In this document: positions 40,786-51,719 of the stretch, piece by piece
Layout of the letters: each line of letters opens with the position of its first letter
Position numbering within the stretch: the stretch's first letter is position 1
NCBI GenBank assembly: GCA_016946835.1
Contig: JACVTC010000026.1
Span: 330,001-394,000 of the forward strand
Reading direction: 5' to 3'
From: Neocallimastix lanati (nom. inval.)
Taxonomy: Eukaryota; Neocallimastigomycota; Neocallimastigomycetes; Neocallimastigales; Neocallimastigaceae
DNA: 64,000 bases
Made by a program: the position numbers and the translations under genes
Notes under the pieces: model-generated
The model's input: only the letters and a program-made list of their open reading frames with translations
Databases searched by the model: none
What the model was told of the DNA's origin: nothing

Positions 40786-41650
40786 TTGATTAATTCTATT
40801 TTGAAATCTTTAAATAATGATGATCTTTTTATAAAAATTAAATCCTTTATTTTAAATAATAGTTATGTTAATCCATTTATTAAATTTATTGATAAGTGTA
40901 AAATTGATAAGGAAGGTTTCTTACTTTTTGATAACTTAATTTATGTCCCTCAGAATCTTACCACAAGAGTTCTTGAAATACACCATGACTCTGTTACTGC
41001 TGGTCATTTCGGTGTACGTAAAACATTTGATTTGATTAATCGTAACTTTTGGTGGCCTAAGTTACGTAATGATGTTAAAAAGTTTGTTAAGTCCTGTGAA
41101 ACTTGCTGCAAAGCTAAAGTTCCAAGACATAAACCCTACGGTCTTTTATCTCCTTTGTCTACCCCGACAGACCATGGTCAGATATCTCCATGGATTTTAT
41201 TGTTGAATTACCGAAATCCAAAGATATGACCACTGTCATGACTATTGTTATAGATTGACTAAAATGGCACATTTTATTCCTTTACGTTGTCTTCCTACTA
41301 CTTCAATTGCTGCCGATTCTTTTATTAACCATATCTTTAGTTTACATGGCTTTCCTGATTCCATTGTTTCGGATAGAGGTATGCAATTTACTTCTGATTT
41401 TTGGAATCGTCTTTGCGAATTATTTAACATTAAGTTGTCATTCTCCACTTCGAACCATCCGCAGACTGATGGTCAAACGGAGAGGGTGAACTGGATATTA
41501 GAGCAATATCTCCGTTGTTTCATAAATGAAAGACAAAATAATTGGGTTGACTTGTTGCCTTTTGCTGAATTTGCTTATAATAATACTTTGCAACAATCAA
41601 TCAATCACCGTTTTTTGCAAATTATGGATTTAATCCAAAATTTAGTTTAA
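40786..41650 (+). pseudogene. Integrase zinc finger and catalytic core of element 2
   Basis: HHCC finger (LEIHHDSVTAGHFGVRKT..CETCCKAK) at about 40970-41115. A frameshift near 41195 separates the first catalytic Asp (MDFIVELPKSKDM, about 41192) from SDRGMQFTSDFW and NHPQTDGQTERVN, which carry the second Asp and the Glu. The end at 41650 is another break. Confidence 0.9.
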
Positions 41651-41786
41651 AAATTCCTTCTTCAGATAGGCCTCATAGAGCTGATGTTAGAGTGAAAGAT
41701 ATAAATGAAAATATTATATTTTTAAAGGAAAATTTAGAGCCAGCTAAAGAAACTTATAAAAAGTATGCTGATTTCGAAAGATTACC

Positions 41787-42350
41787 TTGCCAGATTTTGA
41801 AGTTGGTAAAAAAGTTTGGTCACTCAAAGGAAATACAACTAAGAATGTAAAAAAGAAATTAGCAGACCAAATGCTTGGTCCCTTTGAAATTGTGAGGAAA
41901 GTTAGTTCATTAGCCTACAAACTCAAGTTACCAAGTAATATGCATTGTCACCCTGTTTTTCATGTATCTTTACTGGAACCGTACTTTGAAAATGAATTTG
42001 CTGACAGAAATAATAGGAAAAGGAAGAATATTAAGTTAACTACCGACACCATAGATAAGGTTCCTGAAAGAATTATTGATATGAGGACATATAGAGGAAA
42101 AAATCGTTTCCTCGTATCTTGGAAAGGTCTAGATTCTGCTGAAAATACTTGGATCGATAAAGATCAAATTTATGATAGACAACTAATTCAAGAGTACTAC
42201 CGTAAGTACAAAAGGAATAAACGAAATAATGTGGTTGATGATGGTGATAAAGATTTTAATGAAGAATACATTAGGCATAAATATCAACCATTTATAATTG
42301 ACATTCCTTCCAGGAGATTGAACTCTATAGTTCGCAGGAGCTCAACTTAA
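41787..42350 (+). pseudogene. Integrase GPF module and chromodomain of element 2
   Basis: FEVGKKVWSLKGN..LADQMLGPFEIVRKV..YKLKLPSNMHCHPVFHVSLLEPY is the GPY/F module. VPERIIDMRTYRGKNRFLVSWKGLDSAENTWI is a chromodomain with its aromatic residues (Y, W, W), followed by a basic tail. Fungal chromoviruses carry it at this position. The frame ends ten bases before the 3' LTR. Confidence 0.92.
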
Positions 42351-42360
42351 AGGGCGAGAA

Positions 42361-43105
42361 TGTAAAGATTTAATAAAATCTTTAATAATTAATTATTACA
42401 TAATTAATTAATGTAATAAAATTACATAAATTTATGATTTACGTATATGAAAATTAATTATAAATTTATGTAAACTTTTCATAAAGGAAAAATTATTATT
42501 TAAATAATTTTGGATAATAAATTTAATTTAAATAATTTATTTAAGTTAGTTAATTTAGTTTAGTATATTTAAAATAGTTTTTCTATTTAACTTAGTTTAG
42601 TTAGTTTAAAATACTTTAAAATTAATTTTGGAATAGTTTTAAATAGTTAAAATTAGTTTAAATAGTTTATAAAAATAGTTTTGAATTGTAAATATATAAG
42701 TATTAATAATATTTATATAATAAATATCTAATAAATGAGTTTTTATTGAATTTAATTATTATTGTAAATAAATTGAAAGTTTATTGAATTAATTATGTAT
42801 AGTTTTAGTTAATTTTTATTTAATAAAATTACTGAAAATTATTTTGTTTATAAATAAATAATAATATATGTAAATTAGATAGAAATAATATAATATAATA
42901 TAATCATAAAAAATTATAAATACATGTAAATTTCTATAATTAAATCGATGTATTAGTTATTGACTATCAAATAGTTAATAACGAGAAGAGATTTATTTTT
43001 AAATTTAATAAAAGATTATTTATTAAAAAAGGAATTTTTTATTACGTGTTTAAAATTTTTTGTGTATTTTGTTATTTGTAATCTGTTTCTTCCAAACTCT
43101 TTACA
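42361..43105 (+). mobile_element. 3' LTR of element 2
   Basis: Starts TGTAAAG and ends CTTTACA, perfect 7-bp inverted termini; 745 bp. The last 145 bp are repeated at 36924-37067. The next five bases are ATAAT, followed at once by Copia sequence. Confidence 0.93.
42915..42960 (+). promoter_or_regulatory. LTR TATA box and putative transcript start/self-primer (element 2)
   Basis: TATAAATA at 42915-42922, then GTATTAGTTAT at 42950-42960, the same spacing as in element 1 and in the solo LTR. The 11-mer pairs with the site after the 5' LTR at 37068-37078. Confidence 0.65.
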
Positions 43106-43452
43106 ATAATACTATCGGAACTTTTCACTCTAATAATAATAACGAAATTTTAATCACTGCTATACATAATGATAAAACAAAACAAAATATTAAAAATTAT
43201 ATCTTCAATATAAATAAATTAAATCATGATAGTAAATTGATATGGCACAGAAGACTTGGCCATTATTATATTGAAAACATAGATGATTATTTAAATTTAC
43301 GTAATATTATAGAACCATTATGTATTGACTGTAGAATATCTAAAATGAAAAGAAAACCTTATAATAAAGAAATGCCAAAAGCAAGCGATATTCTTGAGGT
43401 TATTCATTATGATATCATTGGTCCCATTAATGATATCATAAACGAAGCATAA
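43106..43452 (+). mobile_element. Ty1/Copia fragment (GAG-pre-integrase)
   Basis: Open from the LTR junction: ILITAIHNDKTK, LIWHRRLGHYYIENIDDYLN, CIDCRISKMKRKPYN and EVIHYDIIGPINDI. The W-H-R-R-L-G-H and C-x2-C pattern is the Copia integrase zinc finger, followed by the first residues of the integrase core. Only about 110 codons remain. Element 2 probably inserted into this Copia copy; the left half is not in the window. Confidence 0.87.
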
Positions 43453-43469
43453 GTCTTTTCTTTTTAACC

Positions 43470-44506
43470 CCAACCCAAATAAACCATCACATTCATTTCA
43501 AGATAGTTGATAATAAATACATTTGTATTAAAATAATATAGATCCTAATGATTACTGTTTAATTGGGTAGGTTTCTGAATTTTGATACAAGCAAGGATGA
43601 ATGGTCTGAATGGTCCATTGAGAGCTGGGATGGTCAGATTATTGATTCCATTAATGAAGTCATCACAAACAATCCTAGCTTAGAATTTGGAGTGTTTGAA
43701 CCTGAATCTACCACACGCAATTGTCCATTCAAAAACTACCCCTGCTGCTCTCCCCAAAATACTAACATTGAATTCACTGACGAAGATGGTCCTTGGGGTG
43801 TTGAAAATGGCGATTAGTGCTATATGATTACTGATAATACTTCTACCTCCCCATTACCAAGTCCATCACTAACTCCCGAACCTGTTTATTCCAAGATACA
43901 GATTCCGCGCTAACTTCAAAAATCAAATATGTCTAAATGATGAATGCTGTAGTTCCAAAGGATACTGTAGTAAAAGTAAAGCATATTGTGGAAGTGGTTG
44001 TCAGAGCGAATTCGATAAGTGTGGATTATCTGCTACACCAGACAATGGTGAAATTAAGTGGTTTTATAATTCCAAAAATAAGCAATGCTTATCGTCCCAA
44101 AAGAACTTTGGGAAGAAACCCTTGATTAGAAATTGTCTCGACGATAATTTTAAATGGCTAATATATCCATCACCCAAAGGCTTATTTCCATCCAAAACTT
44201 AACTCGACATGGTGCATGGATCTCATGGATGTGGAAAATGGTAAAATAAAGGCAGGCAATTGTACTGACAATTCTATATTTGAATACACTTCCGATGGGC
44301 TAATTAAATCACCTTTAACCCCAAACGAATGTTCAAGAAGGTGATAGAAACAACGATTCCACCAATGCTAATGGTGGATATCTAAAGCCCTGCGAAAAAA
44401 ACCGAGGACCAAATATGGACTGCTTGGGACAGAAATCCTGTCTCTTTATATAATGCGGAAACACAAAATGTCTGGATTTACAATTCGGAATTAAAAATGT
44501 TTATTA
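43470..44506 (+). pseudogene. Broken dockerin / CBM18 / beta-trefoil protein
   Basis: Scattered frames: NKYICIKII and PNDYCLIG (trefoil-like, as in the pseudogene at 32.8 kb); an unassigned segment SKDEWSEWSIESWDGQI (43590-43690). A dockerin (CPFKNYPCCSPQNTNIEFTD, then GPWGVENGD, then a TAG where Trp is expected, then C) lies at 43720-43830, followed by a Ser/Pro-rich linker. A chitin-binding type 1 (CBM18) module (CLNDECCSSKGYCSKSKAYC, GSGCQSEFDKC) lies at 43946-44030. Trefoil-like blocks (NSKNKQCLSSQ, WCMDLMDVENGKIKAGNCTD, VWIYNSELK) run to 44500. Stops and shifts are many. Intact relatives would be secreted; which enzyme this belonged to cannot be told. Confidence 0.78.
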
Positions 44507-44748
44507 TCATTTATTAAAAAAGCATTTCCATAAATTTTTTTTTTTTGAAACTTAAAAATTTACATCCATATTTTTTTTTGAAACTTAAAAAGTCTTATCC
44601 ATAATATTTTTTTGAAATTTAAAAAGTCACTTCCATAAATTTTTTTTTGGAAACATTAAAAGTCACTTCTAATTATTTTTGAAACTTAAAAAGTTTTATC
44701 TATAATGTTTTATTTGTAACTTAAAAATATTATCCATAAATTTTTTTT
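44507..44748. repeat. Degenerate minisatellite of about 38 bp
   Basis: Units close to GAAACTTAAAAAGTCACTTC plus CATAAATTTTTTTT recur about seven times with 10-20 percent divergence. The array resumes at 44895-44995 after a coding relic. Confidence 0.8.
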
Positions 44749-44894
44749 GGGGAAATGGTGCATGATTCTAGTGTACGTATCAAAAATAGAAAAACTCAAC
44801 AATGTCTTATAACCAATTTACATTCCGATGACACCGTAGTTTTACTAGGTGATTGTAACCATAGTATATGGACTTATCAAGATGAGCAGCTCCT
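44749..44894 (+). pseudogene. Trefoil-like relic embedded in the minisatellite
   Basis: One open segment reads GEMVHDSSVRIKNRKTQQ, then CLITNLHSDDTVVLLGDCNH and SIWTYQDEQLLLK. It matches 33350-33500 (EMIHDTSIRIKNSK, CLITNLHSDTNILLLGYCNH), so it follows a dockerin in both places. Repeat array lies on both sides. Confidence 0.8.
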
Positions 44895-44995
44895 TTTAAA
44901 AAGTCACTTCTATAGGTTTTCATTTGTATCTTAAAAAATTACTTCCATAATTTTTTTTGGAAACTAAAAAAGTCACATCCATATTTTTTTATTTA
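44895..44995. repeat. Continuation of the 38-bp minisatellite
   Basis: Three more units containing AAAAAGTCAC and CCATA.TTTTTTTT, same type as at 44507-44748. Confidence 0.75.
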
Positions 44996-45084
44996 ATACT
45001 TAATCGGTGAAGTTTATATATATTGAAGTATAAAATATAAATGTTCAATTGATTATTATCATAAATAAAGGTATAATTTAAAAA

Positions 45085-46459
45085 GTATTGCTTCTTATGA
45101 ATATAAACATTTAAATATAATTGAATATATAAATCAGTATTATTTAGAAAAAAAAGTAAAGGGTAGAATAATAAATTTTATTTTTGATAAATTAAATAAA
45201 ATAGAAAATGATAAAGGTGAAAAAGATATTATTAAAGAAATATGTAGGAATATTAAATATTCTCTTTTTAAATCAGTTCCTACCTATATAGTAAAAAAAA
45301 TTGATTAATTGATTTATTAATTGCATATAAAAATAAAATACCTTTAACAAATAATAAAATATTTCGATATTCAAATCAAATAAAATATAATTTCAAAATA
45401 TGCTAAGATTGGTATGATAGGGTTATCATAGCATTAGATGAAGAAATAAAAAAAAAAAAAAATTAACATTTAGTAAGACCGTCAATTATGAGGTATTAAA
45501 ATTTTTATTATTATATGAAAAAGATAAAAATGAAGCTATATTAAAAAGAATAAATCGAAATTTAATCTATGTAGCAATTATAAAAGATTATAGATATAAT
45601 TTAAAATAGATAAAAATTTTATATTTAAAGAATTTTTAGAAATTGATTTAAATAGTAATCACTATGAAACCTTTGAAAATATTTTAAAACTACTAAAATA
45701 TTAATAAATATTTTTTAATTACTATAATAATGAACACCATAAAAAAAAACAAAGCTCTATTGAATGAAATAGATTTTTATGAAGTAATAATTTGTTATAT
45801 TAAAAAAAATAATTTAATAAGAATTGAAGAAATATTAAAATGGATAGTTTTCTTTGAAGAGGTGATCCTATCAAAAGGTAACATAAATGATATATTAATA
45901 AAATTAATAGAATATTTTTTTAATGACAAAAAGAATAAAAATTCAAAAAGTTTTGATAGGATATTAAAAATTTTATTTGAAAATAAAATTTTCAATCCAA
46001 ATTTTGATTTCGAAAACATAATCAAAGTATGTATTAAAAATAGGAAAATCTATTTAATAAACAAAAATTATAATTTCTATAAAAAATTATTTACCAAAAG
46101 AAATAATAAAAAATATCAATTTTGGGAAAATTTTGTTAGAATTATTTAATAATCTAGATGTTACTTATGATATTTTTCATTTAATTTGGAATTTAATATT
46201 CCATACCGAAAAAATTAATTTAGATCAGTTCAAGTTTGATGAAATAATCATTAGTGCTACTGGTAATAATATAATTGGAAAACAAATAATTCAGGGACTT
46301 CTAGTGAACTTGATAAATTTTGATAATAGTAATTTCTTAATAAATTTGGAACAACAGATTACGACTATGTATGAAAAAGATAAAATAGATGAAAAATACT
46401 ACAAAATAATAAATAGAAATTTGAAATTAAATAAAAATAAAAATAAAAATAAAAATTAA
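45085..46459 (+). pseudogene. Decayed ankyrin-like gene
   Basis: Coding-like segments in three frames: SIASYEYKHLNIIEYIN to TYIVKKI (45085-45305), LLIAYKNKIPLTNN (45310-45405), LKFLLLYEKDKNEAILKR (45497-45605), then 45730-46149 and 46133-46459, which overlap by a frameshift. The pattern of paired short helices (FLLLYEK, ICYIKKNNLIRIEEIL, IIKVCIKNRKIYL) resembles the degenerate ankyrin repeats of large gut-fungal families. Canonical G-TPLH motifs are absent, so the family call rests on rhythm and on similarity to the pseudogene at 47.5-51.5 kb. The A-run at about 45450 and stops at 45304 and 45608 mark the breaks. Confidence 0.55.
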
Positions 46460-47546
46460 ATCTGTATATGTCACGAATACTAGTGGATTTGAAGTTAAAA
46501 TTCACTATTAGATCAATTGAAATTTAATTTAGTTATTGACAAAAATTATTTTAATTCGATTTTAATTATACAAATAAATACTAGAAACATTAAATAATTA
46601 GAAGCCAAAGGGTTTGGACTTATTTATTAAAGATAATTTAATTTAATTTAACCCTTAAGAATTTGATAAAAACAACATGAAGAAAAACAACGATAACTCA
46701 ACAAATAATGGAAATATTATATTGTGATTTCCCACTAAAATTATATTCATTAGAAAGCTACGAACGAGAACTACAATATATGTTAAAATCAACCTTATTG
46801 GACAACTAGATAACGAGATATTGGACTTTAAAGATATTTAAATATAAAAATATAATTTAATTATTTAAGACCCTAAATTATTAATTAAGAAATTTATATT
46901 AGATAAATCTCTTAACTTGGAAATTATATTATTAATTTGTATTATTAATTAAAAATACAGAATTAGTTATTAGTAATAGTTTTATAATATTTTAAATAAG
47001 TTTTATAAGTTTTTTATATATTTTATTATTATATATTTTATTCAATTATTTCTAAAAGATTCTAAGGAATTTTTTATCATTCTAAATATTTCCGAAAGAG
47101 AATTTTTAATTAGTTTTAATATTTTATTTTATTTTATTTTATTTTATTATTAAATTAGTTTTATTATTAAATTGTTTTATGAATAATTTATATAGTTATT
47201 GTATTAAAGATTCTTATCAATATTATTTTATTATTATATTAATATATTCATACATGTTTATATACATGTATGAATATATTAATATTAAAATGTATTAATT
47301 AATTATATTGTTATTATTATTTTAGTTTAGTATAAAAAGGATTTGAAAATTCTATATTTTGAATTCTTTGTAAGATTATTAATTTGATGTGTTCTCTTAA
47401 AGTTAATGAATTAATTATTAAAATATATATTAAATAAAGTTCTAATAAAACATAAATCTTAAATATTGAAATCTTAATTATAAAACTCTGTGTGTGCTAT
47501 TTATTATTTAAATTTAATTAAATTCTTATAATTAATAAAAACATCT
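46460..47546. other. AT-rich non-coding stretch, LTR-like at its right end
   Basis: No open frame of note. The end has a TATA-like TATAAAAAGG near 47331, an AATAAAG at about 47435 and a short CT/GTGTGTG patch near 47490, a layout that recalls a decayed LTR. No terminal repeats or target duplication could be fixed, so it is left unassigned. Confidence 0.4.
47238..47283. repeat. Perfect 20-bp inverted repeat with 6-bp loop
   Basis: ATTAATATATTCATACATGT (47238-47257) and its exact complement at 47264-47283, separated by TTATAT. It would form a strong hairpin or cruciform. Confidence 0.92.
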
Positions 47547-50028
47547 TGACCTGACCAACTTAACTCAAACTAGGAAAGATTTAACTATAATCTTACCTAT
47601 CACCTACAAAAAACTTTTACAGTATATCAATAAAAAAGGAAAGACAAATATTGAAGATAAATTTAATAATTCTAAAGTAAAAGATAAACCACTAAATATT
47701 AATAGAATTAATATCGATATTAGTAATAATAATCAATTGAAAATTAATAATTTCGATAATAATAATAATTATAATAATAATTATAATAATAATAATAATT
47801 ATAATAATAATAATAATGATAATAATAATAGTTGTGATAGTAATACTAATAATAATAATGAAAATATTAATAGTTATGATAGTAATACTAATAATAATGA
47901 TAATATTAATAGTTATGATAGTAATACTAATAATAATGATAATAATAATAGTTATGATAGTAATACTAATAATAATGATAATAATAATAGTTATGATAGT
48001 AATATTAATAATAATGATAATAATTATGATAATTATTATAATAATTATCATAATAATGATCATAATAATAATTATAATAATAATACTATTCTAAATAAAT
48101 TCGAAATATATGATAATTCTATAGATAATCATACATTCAATGAAAAGAATATAAATAAGACATTTAATATTTTGAATAAATCTGATATTGAAAATAGAGA
48201 AAAAGTAATTTTTTCATGCCAATTCAATGATAAAAAAATTGGATTAAAATATGAAAATAGGACAGTAATTGATTTAACTAATGAAGATGATAATTCAATA
48301 GATTTATCTAATGAAAGTAATAATATAATAGATTTAACTAAAGAAGATAAATGTATAATTGATTTAACGGATGAAAATAATGAAAGTAATTCAATGAATA
48401 ATTTTGCTTGTATAAATGATGCCTTTAAAAATATAAAAAGAAATAATGAAAATAAATTAAACAGTACATTCTGTTTTCGGTATAGGAATAGTTATTTAAA
48501 TGAAATCATAAATAATGAAAAAAGTAAAAATAAAAATAAATTAAACAAAAGATTTTGTTTTCATTATAAAAATATTCATTTAAATGAAAGTGATGGAAAT
48601 AATAATAATTATAATAATAATAGTATAGATAATATTAAGCATATTAATACTAATAGCAATACTAAAAGTAATAGTAATAGCAATAATAATTATGATAATA
48701 ATCTAACTAAAATAAATGATTTTAACGATAATTTAAATGGCATAAATCAAAATAATGGTTTTAATGATATATCAGATAAAAGAAAAAAAAAACAAAAACT
48801 AATACATATTACTGTAATATATCATTAAATGATACATCGAAAAATAATAAATACAAATATTTTAGTAAGGAAGTTTCCCTAAACAAATTTAATAAAGGAA
48901 CTAGAGAAAATTTAAATGTACTGTTTATTAAAAGTATTAAGGATAAGGAGGTAGATCTTATAGAAAACTTATTAAAAAATGATAAATTAAAAACTATAGA
49001 AATAAACAGTAATAAAAGTAGAAAATGAATATCCGTTGGTGTTAGCATTTAATAATTGTATAAGCGGTAATAATAATGGTATTTATAATAAAATATATAA
49101 TGATTTGAATTAATATAATTATAAAGAAAAAGAAATTGCAATCTTTAAAATTCTTTTAGAGTATGGTGCAGACCTTAATGTTAAATTAGATAATGAAAAC
49201 ACTATATTAGAGGAATCGTTGAAAAGAAATTTACATTTAATCACTAAAGTTATTTTTGATTTTTTTAATTAAAGAAAATGAAAAAAAAGAAAGAGAAAAA
49301 GAAATAAATTGTTATATGAAAAAATCGGATATAATAAAAGACAGATATAAATATAATAACTATATTCGAAAGGATGAACAGGTTTATAGGGAGAATAATA
49401 AAAAGTTTTTACAAATAATAAGTACATATTATATAATAATTATGAAATGGAATCTATTGATGACCAAAATAAAAATAAGAAAATTCAAAAATATAATTAC
49501 AAAAACGATAGAATAATGATACATTCAAAGAAAAGATATCGAGAATCATCTGAAGAAATTTATAATGGGAAAAATAAAAAATATAAAAGTAGTAAAATAA
49601 TTAAAAATAAGACTTTAAAATATATAGAAAACAAATTTTCACCACTTGTAAGTGCCTATTAATTTGACAAGAATTTCGATATTAAAGAATGGATTAACCA
49701 TAAAAATGTTAACCGTGAAGATAATTATGATTACACAATTATATATTACGCTCTTCTTAAAGAAGATAGGGAAACCATTAAATATATAATCAACATGGGA
49801 AACAACAATATGATAAGTACTTCTATTTATAAACTTCAAACGATTATGTATATCTCCATTTTTTTAGGTTTAAAAGATATTTCTCTTGATATAATTAAGA
49901 AAGGACAGAACATATATAAAGCGATTAATCATGAAGAAGATAGTACCGGATTATTTAAAACCATCATATTAAATGATCACTTTTCTTTAAATGATAAAAA
50001 AAAGTTAATAAATGCTTTATCTTTACGT

Positions 50029-50620
50029 TGTAAAGATTTAATAAATTTTTAATACATTAAATAGCTTAATTTTTCGTACAATTAATTTATTTAATGTATA
50101 TGAATTATTTTTTAATATAAATTTTATTAATTTTTTTTTAAATTGAAAATATTTTTTAATTAGTTTAGTTAACTTAGTTTAGTTTTAAATAGTTAAATAT
50201 AATCTTAAATAGTTAATATTTATAAAAATTGTTTTTCAATATTAAATATATAATTAAAATTATTATAAGTATTAAAATAATAAATAAAATAAAGAGTTTA
50301 AAAAATTAATTTTAGTTTTAGTAAATTAATAAATAATAAAAATTATTAATTAAAAAATCTTTTGTTTATAAATAAACAGTTTTATATATATTATTAAATA
50401 ACATCATATATTAATAATGTAATAAGAAAAAATATAAATACATGTAATTTTTCTTAATTAAATCGATGTATTAGTTATTAACTATTTTACAGTTAATAAC
50501 ATGAGAGAAGTTTATAATTAATAAAAGAATTTATTAATAAAAGAAATTACTTTAATTTTATTTGTTTAAATTGTAGTGTTTTTATTGTTATAATTTGTTT
50601 TTATTGACGGATTCATTACA
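50029..50620 (+). mobile_element. Solo LTR of the same chromovirus family, with 5-bp target duplication
   Basis: Starts TGTAAAGATTTAATAAA and ends ATTACA; 592 bp. It is flanked by TACGT at 50024-50028 and 50621-50625. Internal blocks match the element LTRs: TATAAATACATGTAA, TCGATGTATTAGTTATT, AGTTAATAAC. A solo LTR arises by recombination between the two LTRs of a full copy. It sits inside the ankyrin pseudogene. Confidence 0.95.
50433..50478 (+). promoter_or_regulatory. TATA box and self-primer site in the solo LTR
   Basis: TATAAATA at 50433-50440 and GTATTAGTTAT at 50468-50478, same spacing and 11-mer as the LTR of element 2. Confidence 0.6.
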
Positions 50621-51719
50621 TACGTCTTGAAATTAATAAGTTTAATATTTACAGAAATTCTTTAGTTATTGTAATGAATATGAAATTGGAAAATAATGAA
50701 TATAGGTTAGCTGACTTTTTATTAAAAGAAATTAAATTTTAATGTAGATAACTGCTTTAAAGATCTCTATAAAAATTCATTGGTATATGCCATAGAATAT
50801 AATCTATATTATTTTGTAAAATTTCTTTTAAGAAAAGAATTTAGAAAAAAATATCAAAATTTTTATGAAGCAATAATATCTGCAATAGTTAAAGCTATTG
50901 AAGTAAAAAATATTAAAATACTTGAATTACTATTAAATAAATTTAGAGGTAATATCAATTGGTTTAATTCACATAAAGAATGTCCAATAAAGCTGGTTGT
51001 AGATTCCAATGATTTAAAAATGGTCAAATTATTTGTTGACAGAGATTCTAATATTGAAGATAAAATAATTTATGGTCGAAAATATTCTATATTACATTAT
51101 TCCTTAACTAAAAATGATTCTAACGAGGATATTATTAAATATTTCGTTGGTATTAATGCAAAAATGAATATTGAAAATAAAAGTGAATTTGAAAAATTAT
51201 TTAGGCGATTAGATAGGAAAGGAAAAATTTCTTTATTAAAATGTTTTGTAAATCATAAGGAAAAAAATTTATGGAAAACTTTTTGAGATATACTCTTACT
51301 TTTAATCGCCTGATATATTAAAAATTTTGTATGAAGATAATTTCAATCCTGAACAAAAAATTGAAAACTATATTCTTTGGAAATTCGCAAGAAAATTGAA
51401 TAATTCTAAATTATTTTTATACTTAAAACGGAAAAGAAAAGAAATTACTATTATTAATGGGAAAAAAATAAAGTTAAGAAGAAAAAAAAAGAAGGTTAAG
51501 AAAGAAAAAAAAGAAACTTAAGAAAGAAAACAAACAAACAAACAAACAAAAATTAAATAGTTTGAGTTAAAAAGAAAATAAATTAATGATATAATTAATT
51601 TCATTTTATTTAATTTTTTTTATAATAAATAATATAGATATTAATTAATATTATTTAATATTATAAATATTTCTATTTATTAAATCTTTATTATTTAATA
51701 TTTATTAAATATCATTTTA

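Larger units (their letters stand above)
37079..42360 (+). mobile_element. Internal region of Ty3 chromovirus element 2
   Basis: Full domain order gag, zinc knuckle, protease, reverse transcriptase, RNase H, integrase (zinc finger, core, GPF), chromodomain. It is broken by at least six frameshifts and has substitutions in active sites. The leader carries repeats of CTACTGATTTAG..ACTCTAC and a block GTTTACTCG...CAAG.GG.TAGAG...CGACTTTAC (37299-37350) shared with element 1 (34619-34670). A purine tract (AAAGGGCGAGAA) precedes the 3' LTR. The chromodomain defines a chromovirus, which in known members directs integration to particular chromatin. Confidence 0.93.
47547..51521 (+). pseudogene. Ankyrin-family pseudogene with Asn-rich and SIM-repeat N-terminus, split by a solo LTR
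   Basis: An open frame from about 47547 (TYKKLLQYINKKGK) runs to 48828. It has an Asn-rich tract with DSNTNNN repeats (47760-48080) and four 30-nt units encoding VIDLTNEDD, SIDLSNES, IIDLTKEDK and IIDLTDENN (48264-48390). A shift in the A-run at about 48790 continues as VSLNKFNKGTRENLN and DKEVDLIENLLK. Further shifts lead to EYPLVLAFNNC, ILLEYGADLNVKLDNENTIL (ankyrin-like), FDIKEWINHKN and IIYYALLKEDRETIKYII. The frame enters the LTR at 50029. Removing LTR plus one TACGT restores the same frame (LR then LEINKFNIYRNS). A one-T shift near 50742 leads to VDNCFKDLYKNSLVYAI and 50780-51286 (ankyrin-like), then a Lys-rich tail (51327-51521). At least five breaks besides the LTR. Confidence 0.75.

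Noticed and set aside
43470-44900. Right half of the phospholipase pseudogene split by the retroelements
   Set aside because: The left relic already has its own trefoil-like and dockerin modules and the same post-dockerin block, so the right copy is a second, related gene.
46460-47546. Copia solo LTR
   Set aside because: TATA and polyadenylation-like signals are present, but neither ends nor a target duplication could be fixed.
47692-48094. Poly-Ile frames over the AAT-rich part of the SIM pseudogene
   Set aside because: Other-frame readings of the Asn-rich tract.
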